In this document: positions 1 to 6,668 of the stretch, one piece after another
How the letters are laid out: every line of letters starts with the position of its first letter
Position numbering within the stretch: position 1 is the first letter of the stretch
Assembly: GCA_964514385.1 (NCBI GenBank)
Contig: CAZEQJ010000065.1
Coordinates: 1-7,749 of the forward strand
Direction of reading: 5' to 3'
DNA length: 7,749 nucleotides
From: CAZEQJ01 sp964514385
Lineage (GTDB): Bacteria > Bacteroidota > Bacteroidia > Cytophagales > Cyclobacteriaceae
Translations under genes and position numbers: made by a program
The notes under the pieces: model-generated
Told to the model about the DNA's origin: nothing
Database searches by the model: none
Seen by the model: only the letters and a program-made list of their open reading frames with translations

Positions 1-154
1 CTTCTACCGGAGCTTGCTGCTCTTCCTCATCAGGATCTTCCTCTGTGGGTGACTCTTCCGAATCATCGTCCATTCCGGGAAGGCCAAAATCATCATCTTC
101 TTCCTCAGAATCCTTGTTGAAATCTTCTTCGTCTCGTGGATCTTTTTCTGACAT
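1..154 (-). CDS. N-terminal part of a highly acidic protein, runs off the left edge
   Basis: An ATG at 154-152 on the minus strand opens a frame that stays open to the window edge, giving 51 residues that begin MSEKDPRDEEDF. About half of them (26 of 51) are Asp or Glu, with a short break FGLPGM at residues 23-28, and Pro and Gln appear towards residue 51. There is no signal peptide or membrane segment in the visible part, so this end is probably cytoplasmic and disordered. From memory, some Bacteroidota envelope proteins carry an acidic tail of this kind with an FGLP-like motif ahead of a membrane segment and a C-terminal domain such as SPOR; this cannot be tested here. No Shine-Dalgarno sequence precedes the ATG, as is usual in this phylum, but a good promoter lies 40-70 bases upstream. 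A longer overlapping frame (207 to 4) is a shadow: it is basic, and its start lies inside the promoter's -7 element. Function unknown. Confidence 0.72.
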   Translation of the reverse strand, partial: MSEKDPRDEEDFNKDSEEEDDDFGLPGMDDDSEESPTEEDPDEEEQQAPVE

Positions 155-194
155 AATGTTAGATCAAGTGAACTGGTGGTGACTAAAAACCCTG

Positions 195-225
195 TAAATG
201 TAACCATTTTTTAAAATAGGGCAAA
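195..225 (-). promoter_or_regulatory. Bacteroidota-type promoter of the acidic-protein gene
   Basis: Read on the minus strand, TTTG (225-222) is followed after exactly 19 bases by TACATTTA (202-195), which matches the -7 consensus TAnnTTTG except at the last base. The TTTG/N19-21/TAnnTTTG pattern is the known primary promoter type of this phylum. Transcription would start near 188, leaving a leader of roughly 30-35 bases before the ATG at 154. The -33 element sits only 14 bases past the stop codon of the barrel gene, so the acidic-protein gene probably has its own transcript and may also receive read-through from the TPR/barrel operon. Confidence 0.6.
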
Positions 226-238
226 CTTTTGTCCGATA

Positions 239-1888
239 TCAAAAGATATAGCTTAATCCGGCATTAAAGCTTACACCTGGTTGCGGGTATCCAAAAAACC
301 ACATATTTTCCTGATTTAGCAGGTTTTGTCCCATTACATAGGCAGAAAAACGGTCGTTGATCTGGTATGTAACCTGTGCGTTTAACTGTAACAGGGGATC
401 CAGATTTACCGCGTTTCCTGCTGCCCCGGGAGCCTGAATACCGGCCAGGGCCAGAAAACTCACCTGTGTCAGCCATTTATTGTTAAAACTATATTGTGCT
501 CTTGCATCAAATCGCGAGAGTGGCATATGCCATGGTGCCTCAAGTGTGCTCATATTGTAAAAATACTGCTCAAAGCGGGCCATGATCTTCAGCTCGGCCA
601 CAGGTTGTGACTGTAGTTCTATCCATAATTTATTTCGATTGAACCTTGAAGTGTCATACGAAAGATTAAAAAAGGATGAATCCACCTGATTTTTTACTAA
701 AAATGCCGTATTCTGCAGCAAATCCAGCCTATACCCGGCTGTAGCTGAGATTTTTTCAGCTAATCGAGCGGTACCTGTAATATCTATTCCTAACGGATTG
801 ATCTCATGAAAATATGCATTTCCCACTTCCAATAAACGGTTGATTTGCGTAAGCTCATTCAATCCTGTAAAATAAATATCACCGTCCACATGCATGGCAG
901 CAGAGAAGTTTTCATTTATCAGATAATTAACACCCAGGTCAGGGTAAAATCCGAGAGGTTGGGTATTGTTAAGTGAATCACTTAGATAAGTAAAACGAAG
1001 GCCGGCATACGCTTTGGATACCCCATACGCATTACTGTAATGATAGTTTACTCCTGCAGCAGCTGATGTGAGCACCCTCGAATTAGTCATCAGGGAATCT
1101 CCTATCTGATCTATAAAACCGTTAATCTCTGTATAAAACCCAATGCCGTCTTTTTGATTTGTTGTCATTTCAAAACCTACTTTACCGCCAATATTCTGCA
1201 GAGCTGCTGAATTGCTGAAATAGAAAAACCCTAGATCACCTGTTACATCAACATACCGCTTTTCCAGATTTGAAAACCGGATATCCGTATTGAACCGATG
1301 TGTGCTAAACGATAAATCGGAAAACTCAGGTAATAACTGCGTAGTATCGTAGCCATAAGCTCTATCCAGATTACGCTGATAATCAGCCTGAATACGCATA
1401 GTGCTTTTTCTTCCAAAAAATTCAGCATAAGGCGAAACGCGTTGATAATTAAATCCGGAGTTTCTGCCATCGACAACTCCTGAACGGAAGCCACGGTGTA
1501 ATACATGTAATCCTGTGGCATAACGGTGGTCCCGCTTATTTGAAAAACTTCCGTTGAAAAAGGTATTGCCGTAATTTCCCGCTCCAAAGGTAAGGCTGTT
1601 TCCAAACAAACGGTCCAGAGGCTCCTGCCGTGTAGCAAACACCCTTGCACGTGGCAGTTCTATATTTACCATGGGCAGGTCACCGGTAAATGTATAGGAT
1701 AGCTCTCGTTTTGCCTGATCGTAATAGAGAGGAGGTATTTTATCGAAAGATCGTGGTTGTGTTGACAATGAAAGCTCCGTTTCCTTTTCAATGATAACAC
1801 GGGCGTCCTCCAGCTCACCCTCCTGGTTACCCCATTTCTGGGCAAACATAAGCGAGGGCAAAAGAAGTATTATTAACAGCTTATTCAT
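239..1888 (-). CDS. TonB-receptor-like outer-membrane beta-barrel protein, no plug domain seen
   Basis: 549 residues. Residues 1-17 (MNKLLIILLLPSLMFAQ) are a signal peptide, probably cut beside the FAQ. About 75 residues of polar linker follow, then from about residue 96 to the end an alternating aromatic/polar pattern with many short strands and turns typical of a barrel. The last strand ends GLSYIF, and a terminal Phe is the usual outer-membrane insertion signal. The segment DRFSAYVMGQNLLNQENMW near the C terminus strongly resembles the end of TonB-dependent receptors, but the length and the missing plug-like N domain argue against a full transporter. From memory it resembles a Bacteroidota barrel family found beside large TPR proteins. 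I chose the ATG at 1888 over an in-frame GTG at 1894 because that GTG lies inside the AGGAGGTG ribosome-binding site. The gene overlaps the TPR stop by 8 bases, so the two are surely cotranscribed and probably translationally coupled. Substrate unknown. Confidence 0.85.
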   Translation of the reverse strand: MNKLLIILLLPSLMFAQKWGNQEGELEDARVIIEKETELSLSTQPRSFDKIPPLYYDQAKRELSYTFTGDLPMVNIELPRARVFATRQEPLDRLFGNSLTFGAGNYGNTFFNGSFSNKRDHRYATGLHVLHRGFRSGVVDGRNSGFNYQRVSPYAEFFGRKSTMRIQADYQRNLDRAYGYDTTQLLPEFSDLSFSTHRFNTDIRFSNLEKRYVDVTGDLGFFYFSNSAALQNIGGKVGFEMTTNQKDGIGFYTEINGFIDQIGDSLMTNSRVLTSAAAGVNYHYSNAYGVSKAYAGLRFTYLSDSLNNTQPLGFYPDLGVNYLINENFSAAMHVDGDIYFTGLNELTQINRLLEVGNAYFHEINPLGIDITGTARLAEKISATAGYRLDLLQNTAFLVKNQVDSSFFNLSYDTSRFNRNKLWIELQSQPVAELKIMARFEQYFYNMSTLEAPWHMPLSRFDARAQYSFNNKWLTQVSFLALAGIQAPGAAGNAVNLDPLLQLNAQVTYQINDRFSAYVMGQNLLNQENMWFFGYPQPGVSFNAGLSYIF

Positions 1889-4800
1889 TTTCACCTCCTG
1901 TATTTAATGTGTCGGCTTCATTTTCGTCAATATCAGCTTCCCGGTCATTTATCTGGCTGATTTTATATCGGGCCTCTTCCAGTATCTCCGGATGGGTTGC
2001 ATTTTCGATGATGGAATTAAGTGTTGCCTCAGCCTGAAAATCTTCATCTGTAGCCAGGTAAATGTCAGCAATCAATAAAAATACTTTACCCAGCCAGTAG
2101 TCATACACGGAGTATTTGCTGTTGAAATTGAAGAGCTCATTCAGCGCCTTATCGAAGTCACCACGCTGGTAGAAGGACCTGGCTGTAAGATAGGCAGCCT
2201 CGGCACTATTCTGGTCTACCGCTATAGACTGACAATTGGTGAATGAATGAATAGCGCTATCGTATCTGTTTTGCTCAAAAAACGCTTTCCCTTTGAACAG
2301 GTAGGTCAGCGTTTTGGTACCTGGTGACAATGTTTCGCCCTGCTCCAGGATACCATTTGCGTAGGTAATGGCAGAGTCATATTCACCCAGCCGGTAATAG
2401 CTGATCATCAGGCCTCTGAGTGCGTTTTCCTTTTCCCTCCGGCTCACTGCAGTGGAAAATAGGCTCAGGGCGCGATCGCGGAGAGCTGTATAATTTTCTT
2501 TTTCCGTTTCCACTTCTATCAATCGGGAAAGGACTCGATTCTGCTGAAGAAAGCCTGTATTCAGCACCTGATAGTAGTACACCCGTGCACTGTCTGTATT
2601 ATCATCGAAATAATAGGACTCTGCGATATAGAATAATACATCAGTCGTTTCGGGGTGGTTGGGGTTAGCTTTGAGGTATTGTTTGAATCTGCGTATTGCC
2701 TGCTCATAGCTGCCTGCATTGAATAATGTTTTTGCGCTTTCGATTTCTATTTCGGCAAGGTTCTGATTGTCCGGATTTGCGGCACGGTAAGCTTCAAAAT
2801 AGTTATCCATAGGCGTATTGTCGCCAATTTTTGTTCTGGCTTCCTGTAATCCCAGTAATGCGCTTTCCGCTACCGCACTTGTAATATAATTGTCTAATAT
2901 ATTCTGGTAATCGTCTGCCGAGGCCTGATTGCGCCCCAGGTTGGAGTATGCTATAGCCCTCTTCTGAAGAGCGTATGGCGTGTATTTATTTTTTTCACCG
3001 GCAGACAGGAGTTTGGAAAATTCATTTATGGCTACCTCAAAACGCTTGGATTCGAAGTAGGACAGTGCATAATGATACTGGGCATCTGTCTGATAGGATG
3101 AATTACGGAAGTTTCGGATCAGGTTACTGAATTGCGCAATGGCCTGGTCATATTTGCCCTGCAGATAATCGATCATACCCATCTGATACAGGGCATAATC
3201 CATATCGGAAAGGCGACGATCTATAATCAGCTGGTACCTGCTGCGCGCCTGATCATAGGCCTTCTGGACGAAGTAGCAATCTGCAAGACGGCTGTATGCA
3301 TCCTGATAAAAAGGTGTATGCCCGTAGCGTTCGTAAAGGTCAATATATCTTGTGAAATGCTGTCGTGCCCGGGTATAATCTTTCTGATTGTAATCTGCAT
3401 ACCCCAGTCCGTATTGCGCCCGGAAATAATATACTTCTTCGGGTTGGCTAAGATTCACTACCTGATTGTAGTACGTCCGGGCTTCATCAAGGTAGTTCCC
3501 CACTGCGTATGTTTCCCCAAGCCAAAAGTTCGCCATTATAGCAAAGTTTCTATCCTGTGGATACTGCAGCGATCGTTTCAACGATGCTACAGCTGCAGGA
3601 AAATCACTATTATTGAAACGCGACTCGCCAAGGTAGTAGGCTACCTGCTGATATACTCCCTGCAGCCGGTAGCTAAGCTGATCAAAAGACTCCAGATAGC
3701 TTAGTGCACGGGCGTAGTTTTTGGTTCTCAGGTATGCCTCTCCGAGTAAATCATTTGCTTCATCGCCAAATTTTGTGCGTGGGTATTGATCCAGCAGTGA
3801 GGTAAGGTGCGTGATGGTTTCATCATACCTGTCCAGTTCGTAGTTTACCTTCGCCAGATTGAAAAGAGCAGGTTCGTGAATATCGCTGAGCAGTTTACTG
3901 TCAATCACTGCTTCGAGGGCACGGAGGGCAAAGCGGCTGTCATTTTCACGCAGGTAAATATCAGCGAGATAATACGATGCATAGTCGGCGATGGTGTCTT
4001 TTCCCAGGGCTACTATTTTGAACTGATCTTCTGCCTGATTGTAGGATTCGACTGAATATTGGGCATACCCCAGTTTAAAGAGTATGTTTCTATCCGGGTT
4101 TTTCTGTTTTTCAACGTAATGTTGCAGGAACTCCAGTGCTTCGGAATAATTACCCTTCTCGTAGTAGGTGTCTCCCATCAGCAGAAATATTTCATCCTGA
4201 TTGCGAACGGAAAATTCAGCATTGAGTACCTCGTCCCCGTAGGTCAGGAGCTCGTCATGGCGGCTCTGCCTTGACATAATGGCCATACGAAGGTAGGGTA
4301 CGACTGCGCGATACTCATCATCGGATTCGGCAGTCCTGAGGTATTTTTCTGCAGCAGGATACTGATCCTGCTGGTAAAGCAGGTAGCCCGCATAATAGTT
4401 TGACGGAATTTTGTAATCATTATTACGCGTAGCAGCGATTTTGAACAATGTGATGGCTGAATCTATCTTGTTCCCTGACATGTAGGCATAGCCGGCCTTA
4501 AAATAGAATGAATCCCTGTCATCTGCTGTGAGGTGCCGCGTTTTAACACGACCGTAATAGTAAGCAGATTCGCTATATTTCTTTTCCACCTGATAATGAT
4601 CAGCCAGGCGATAGGCTATACGTGAATAATATGGCTCCGGTGCATTGCGGTCAATAAAATACCGTGCTTTCTTTTCCCCTGAAGGATGAAAAAGCTCCAG
4701 ACGTGCATATATTTCAAAATAATCCAGCAGGTGTCCGGCCTCCTGCCTCATGTCGGCCTGTCGCAGGCGACTGACTTCATTGATGACCGAGTTATACTGT

Positions 4801-4919
4801 TTCTGGTGAAAAAGCCATTCTACATACACCAATGGGTCGGGGGTCATATCCAGTGACTGTGCAGTCAGGAGCTTACCGATAAATAAAAATATAACAAGAG
4901 TTATTCGCCCTTTCTTCAT
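1881..4919 (-). CDS. Large exported TPR-repeat solenoid protein
   Basis: 1012 residues. A type I signal peptide (MKKGRITLVIFLFIGKLLTAQ, cleavage near residue 20-21) has no lipobox Cys, so the mature protein should be periplasmic. Nearly all the rest, from about residue 30 to 985, is helix-turn-helix repeat with TPR signatures: a small residue-Tyr in helix A, such as ALFNLAKVNYELDRYDETI, LGESRFNNSDFPAAVASL, QMGMIDYLQGKYDQAIAQF and GYADYNQKDYTRARQHF, and Ala near the end of helix B. At least a dozen copies are recognisable. The sequence is unusually Tyr-rich. The last 20 or so residues are an acidic non-repeat tail (DREADIDENEAD...). TPR solenoids bind protein partners; the natural candidate is the barrel encoded immediately downstream and overlapping it. 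No Shine-Dalgarno sequence precedes the ATG at 4919, but a phylum-type promoter does. It might be compared with the gliding/secretion TPR protein SprE (PorW), but that is a lipoprotein and this is not. Exact function unknown. Confidence 0.88.
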   Translation of the reverse strand: MKKGRITLVIFLFIGKLLTAQSLDMTPDPLVYVEWLFHQKQYNSVINEVSRLRQADMRQEAGHLLDYFEIYARLELFHPSGEKKARYFIDRNAPEPYYSRIAYRLADHYQVEKKYSESAYYYGRVKTRHLTADDRDSFYFKAGYAYMSGNKIDSAITLFKIAATRNNDYKIPSNYYAGYLLYQQDQYPAAEKYLRTAESDDEYRAVVPYLRMAIMSRQSRHDELLTYGDEVLNAEFSVRNQDEIFLLMGDTYYEKGNYSEALEFLQHYVEKQKNPDRNILFKLGYAQYSVESYNQAEDQFKIVALGKDTIADYASYYLADIYLRENDSRFALRALEAVIDSKLLSDIHEPALFNLAKVNYELDRYDETITHLTSLLDQYPRTKFGDEANDLLGEAYLRTKNYARALSYLESFDQLSYRLQGVYQQVAYYLGESRFNNSDFPAAVASLKRSLQYPQDRNFAIMANFWLGETYAVGNYLDEARTYYNQVVNLSQPEEVYYFRAQYGLGYADYNQKDYTRARQHFTRYIDLYERYGHTPFYQDAYSRLADCYFVQKAYDQARSRYQLIIDRRLSDMDYALYQMGMIDYLQGKYDQAIAQFSNLIRNFRNSSYQTDAQYHYALSYFESKRFEVAINEFSKLLSAGEKNKYTPYALQKRAIAYSNLGRNQASADDYQNILDNYITSAVAESALLGLQEARTKIGDNTPMDNYFEAYRAANPDNQNLAEIEIESAKTLFNAGSYEQAIRRFKQYLKANPNHPETTDVLFYIAESYYFDDNTDSARVYYYQVLNTGFLQQNRVLSRLIEVETEKENYTALRDRALSLFSTAVSRREKENALRGLMISYYRLGEYDSAITYANGILEQGETLSPGTKTLTYLFKGKAFFEQNRYDSAIHSFTNCQSIAVDQNSAEAAYLTARSFYQRGDFDKALNELFNFNSKYSVYDYWLGKVFLLIADIYLATDEDFQAEATLNSIIENATHPEILEEARYKISQINDREADIDENEADTLNTGGENE
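1892..1899 (-). promoter_or_regulatory. Strong Shine-Dalgarno sequence that sets the barrel gene's start
   Basis: The minus strand reads AGGAGGTG here, with AGGAGG five bases ahead of the ATG at 1888. The same bases encode GlyGly near the C terminus of the TPR protein (GGENE). This is the only full Shine-Dalgarno match I see before any gene in the window; the other four starts have none. It rules out the GTG six bases upstream of the ATG as the start and suggests active re-initiation at the 8-base gene overlap. Confidence 0.85.
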
Positions 4920-4983
4920 GCTGATTTTAACGGATCAATAGTAAAGGTAGTATTGACTGATAATCAAAAACCACACCATTGTG

Positions 4984-5015
4984 CAAAGTTATGGAAAAAT
5001 AACACTGTTTATAAA
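4984..5015 (-). promoter_or_regulatory. Promoter of the TPR/barrel operon
   Basis: On the minus strand TAACTTTG (4991-4984) matches the phylum -7 consensus TAnnTTTG perfectly and is followed by CA, a context frequent in Bacteroidota promoters. A TTTA (5015-5012) lies 20 bases upstream as a one-mismatch -33 element. Transcription would begin near 4978, giving a leader of about 55-60 bases before the ATG at 4919. It sits in the 101-base gap after the phosphatase-kinase gene, so the two minus-strand units are probably transcribed separately. No clear hairpin terminator is visible in the gap. Confidence 0.65.
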
Positions 5016-5016
5016 C
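5007..5016. repeat. Perfect 10-bp palindrome over the -33 region
   Basis: GTTTATAAAC reads the same on both strands and overlaps the -33 element of the TPR/barrel promoter. It lies 5 bases outside the stop codon of the phosphatase-kinase gene. The position suits a repressor or activator half-site pair, but a 10-bp AT-rich palindrome can arise by chance and no second copy was found, so an operator role is only a suggestion. Confidence 0.3.
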
Positions 5017-5020
5017 TCGC

Positions 5021-6613
5021 TTAACCCGCTATCAGGACTTTGAGTGACTTTGGCTGGTTGATAAATGTAATGGGAGTGTAACCCACGACCTCCCCGTCCA
5101 CCACCACACGTTGAGGAGGATCTGCTTCCAGTTTCACTTTTTTACCTCTGTAGTGACGCAGACCCTCAATCTGCTCCAGTGACAACACCGAGTTGATTAC
5201 CATCTGCAGGGTGACCCGTCCGATTTCGTTACCCTCAATGATCGTAACATCCAGCATACCATCCATGGGGCGGGGTGGTTCCCCTTTACCCTGTGCAAAA
5301 ACGGATGTAACGGGCGCTGCATTTGCTACTGTGATGCTACCTGTAGATACATCATAGGACGTGTCGTCGATGGTGACGGTAGCTGAGAACATCTCCTGTT
5401 GCAGGTACTGCCTCGTACCTCCGATCAGGTATCCAAACGATCCAAAAGTATCCTTCAGGTTGCCGCTGGCCTCATTCACCATGCCTTCTTCCATGCCTAC
5501 ACCAGCCAGCAGCAGCATGCGCCCTGTGTCAGTTTTTACTGTATCAATAGCTACAGGATTACCGTCTATAATATGGCGACAGCCCTCTCGAATTGGGTTG
5601 AGCCGAAAGGATGGCCCAAAAAGACAGGTAGCCAGCGCATTGGCTGTCCCTCGGGGGATTATGCCGAAAAGGATATCCGTATCCACTAAAGTAGCTGCGA
5701 CCTCATGGATAGTGCCATCGCCACCACATGCTACAATAATGGTAGCGCCTTCCTGAATGGAGCGTGTAACCATCTTATTAAGCGGCTTATCCTTTTTTGT
5801 ATGAATAATATCCAAAGAGAAATAAGGTTCAAGTTCCTGTATTATCTTACGCAGATCGTCACCCGGTTTATTGCCTGCTGCGGGGTTGTAGATTAGGGTA
5901 AGGTATCCTTTGTCGGGTGTTTGTCTGATAAACTCATCCAACCGGCGCTTTTGGCGGCTGTTGGGCTTCACTGTAGTGCGTATTTTCTGTATCTCCTTTA
6001 CCAGATCATCCACATTGGCACCGGGATCAAGATGGTACAGGTAGGCCAGCATCACGGTAACGGATCTCCCCTGCCCTAATGCACAGTGAATCAGCACCTC
6101 TTTACCTTCGCGACGTTGCTTATCAATCCAGAGCACTGCCTTTCTTAGTTGCTCAATGCGTGGTGTATGGTGATCCATAACCGGAATGTTGAAGTAAGTC
6201 ACTTCATCGGGGAGAACGGAAAACTCCAGTGCGTCAAATTCCGCTGTTACGTCAAGTATGGCGTTTATGCCACTTGTGCGGAAATCATTAAGGTCAGTAA
6301 AAACCAGTCTGCGGCTTAGCCACAAGCCATCCCTGATCTTTTGGAGAGGGGGTGCCTTATCGCGCGATCGTACTATCAGGTTATAAGCTGTCACACCCAA
6401 TAGTACCGGCAATAATGTAATCTTAATGTAGATTGGGAGTCTTCCATTCCGTGATTTCATCAGTATTTCCCCTCTGCCACTGAAATAAGCGATCGCAAAA
6501 TATAAGGACGCCAACCCTATCCAGCCAACTATAATCTGTAGCCAGAGAGGTATAAAAAAAATGAGCAGGGTACATATAAGCGTGAGAATAAGGTAAAGAT
6601 AGCCGCGGTTCAT
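5021..6613 (-). CDS. Membrane-anchored dual-specificity phosphatase / diacylglycerol-kinase-like lipid kinase fusion
   Basis: 530 residues in three parts. Residues 4-45 and about 61-82 are strongly hydrophobic and make two or three membrane segments. Residues 93-232 form a Cys-based phosphatase: HCALGQGRS (176-184) is the CX5R loop with nucleophile Cys177 and Arg183, and Asp147 in VMDHHTP is the likely general acid. Residues 236-530 are a DAGKc/YegS-type lipid kinase, with the nucleotide-binding motifs NPAAG (243-247), GGDGT (297-301) and PRGTAN (320-325), then the C-terminal lobe ending DPPQRVVVDGEVVGYTP. All key motifs of both enzymes are intact, so both activities are plausible: ATP-dependent phosphorylation of a lipid such as diacylglycerol, and dephosphorylation of a phospho-lipid or phosphoprotein. 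The PRGTANA form and C-terminal lobe recall a bacterial lipid-kinase subfamily known from cyanobacteria and others. Start ATG at 6613 has no Shine-Dalgarno sequence. It is transcribed divergently from the lipoprotein gene and alone on its strand. Domain calls are secure; substrates are not. Confidence 0.9.
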   Translation of the reverse strand: MNRGYLYLILTLICTLLIFFIPLWLQIIVGWIGLASLYFAIAYFSGRGEILMKSRNGRLPIYIKITLLPVLLGVTAYNLIVRSRDKAPPLQKIRDGLWLSRRLVFTDLNDFRTSGINAILDVTAEFDALEFSVLPDEVTYFNIPVMDHHTPRIEQLRKAVLWIDKQRREGKEVLIHCALGQGRSVTVMLAYLYHLDPGANVDDLVKEIQKIRTTVKPNSRQKRRLDEFIRQTPDKGYLTLIYNPAAGNKPGDDLRKIIQELEPYFSLDIIHTKKDKPLNKMVTRSIQEGATIIVACGGDGTIHEVAATLVDTDILFGIIPRGTANALATCLFGPSFRLNPIREGCRHIIDGNPVAIDTVKTDTGRMLLLAGVGMEEGMVNEASGNLKDTFGSFGYLIGGTRQYLQQEMFSATVTIDDTSYDVSTGSITVANAAPVTSVFAQGKGEPPRPMDGMLDVTIIEGNEIGRVTLQMVINSVLSLEQIEGLRHYRGKKVKLEADPPQRVVVDGEVVGYTPITFINQPKSLKVLIAG

Positions 6614-6631
6614 CAGCGAAGATTATGTGTT

Positions 6632-6663
6632 CAAAAAAATCGTTATTTTTGAGAGTAAAGAAA
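6632..6663 (-). promoter_or_regulatory. Weak candidate promoter of the phosphatase-kinase gene
   Basis: On the minus strand TTTTTTTG (6639-6632) matches TAnnTTTG except for one base, and TTTC (6663-6660) lies 20 bases upstream as a one-mismatch -33 element. It would give a leader of only about ten to fifteen bases before the ATG at 6613. The run of Ts makes a chance match easy. The 55-base gap to the divergent gene leaves little alternative space for a promoter. Confidence 0.3.
6644..6651 (+). promoter_or_regulatory. -7 element for the lipoprotein gene
   Basis: TATTTTTG matches the TAnnTTTG consensus perfectly, 17 bases before the ATG at 6669, so transcription would start about ten bases before the start codon. 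No good TTTG is found 19-21 bases upstream. It overlaps the candidate promoter of the divergent gene, so the two may compete. If real, it excludes the in-frame ATG at 6627, which would lie upstream of the transcript. Confidence 0.4.
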
Positions 6664-6668
6664 AAATC

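Noticed and set aside
4..207. Minus-strand frame of 67 residues starting at 207
   Set aside because: It is out of frame with the acidic protein, its composition is odd (basic, Met/Lys/Ile-rich), and its start lies inside the predicted -7 element. The acidic frame from 154 is the better gene.
239..1888. Barrel as a complete SusC-like or TonB-dependent nutrient transporter
   Set aside because: Too short, no plug motifs or carboxypeptidase-like domain seen, and no SusD-like gene beside it.
2472..2479. GCGATCGC (also at 6489-6496), the cyanobacterial HIP1 palindrome
   Set aside because: Two copies are more than chance predicts for this length, but both lie in coding sequence and the gene content is Bacteroidota-like. 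Too few to claim a signal without the genome.
3132..3704. Plus-strand frame of 190 residues within the TPR gene
   Set aside because: It is antisense to strong TPR coding sequence, lacks a recognisable domain, and its composition follows from the repeats on the other strand.
1881..4919. TPR protein as SprE/PorW of the type IX secretion system
   Set aside because: The signal peptide ends LLTAQS with no lipobox Cys, and no other secretion-system gene is present; TPR content alone is not enough.
5361..5756. Plus-strand frame of 131 residues opposite the lipid kinase domain
   Set aside because: It is antisense to the conserved kinase motifs GGDGT and PRGTAN; a shadow frame.
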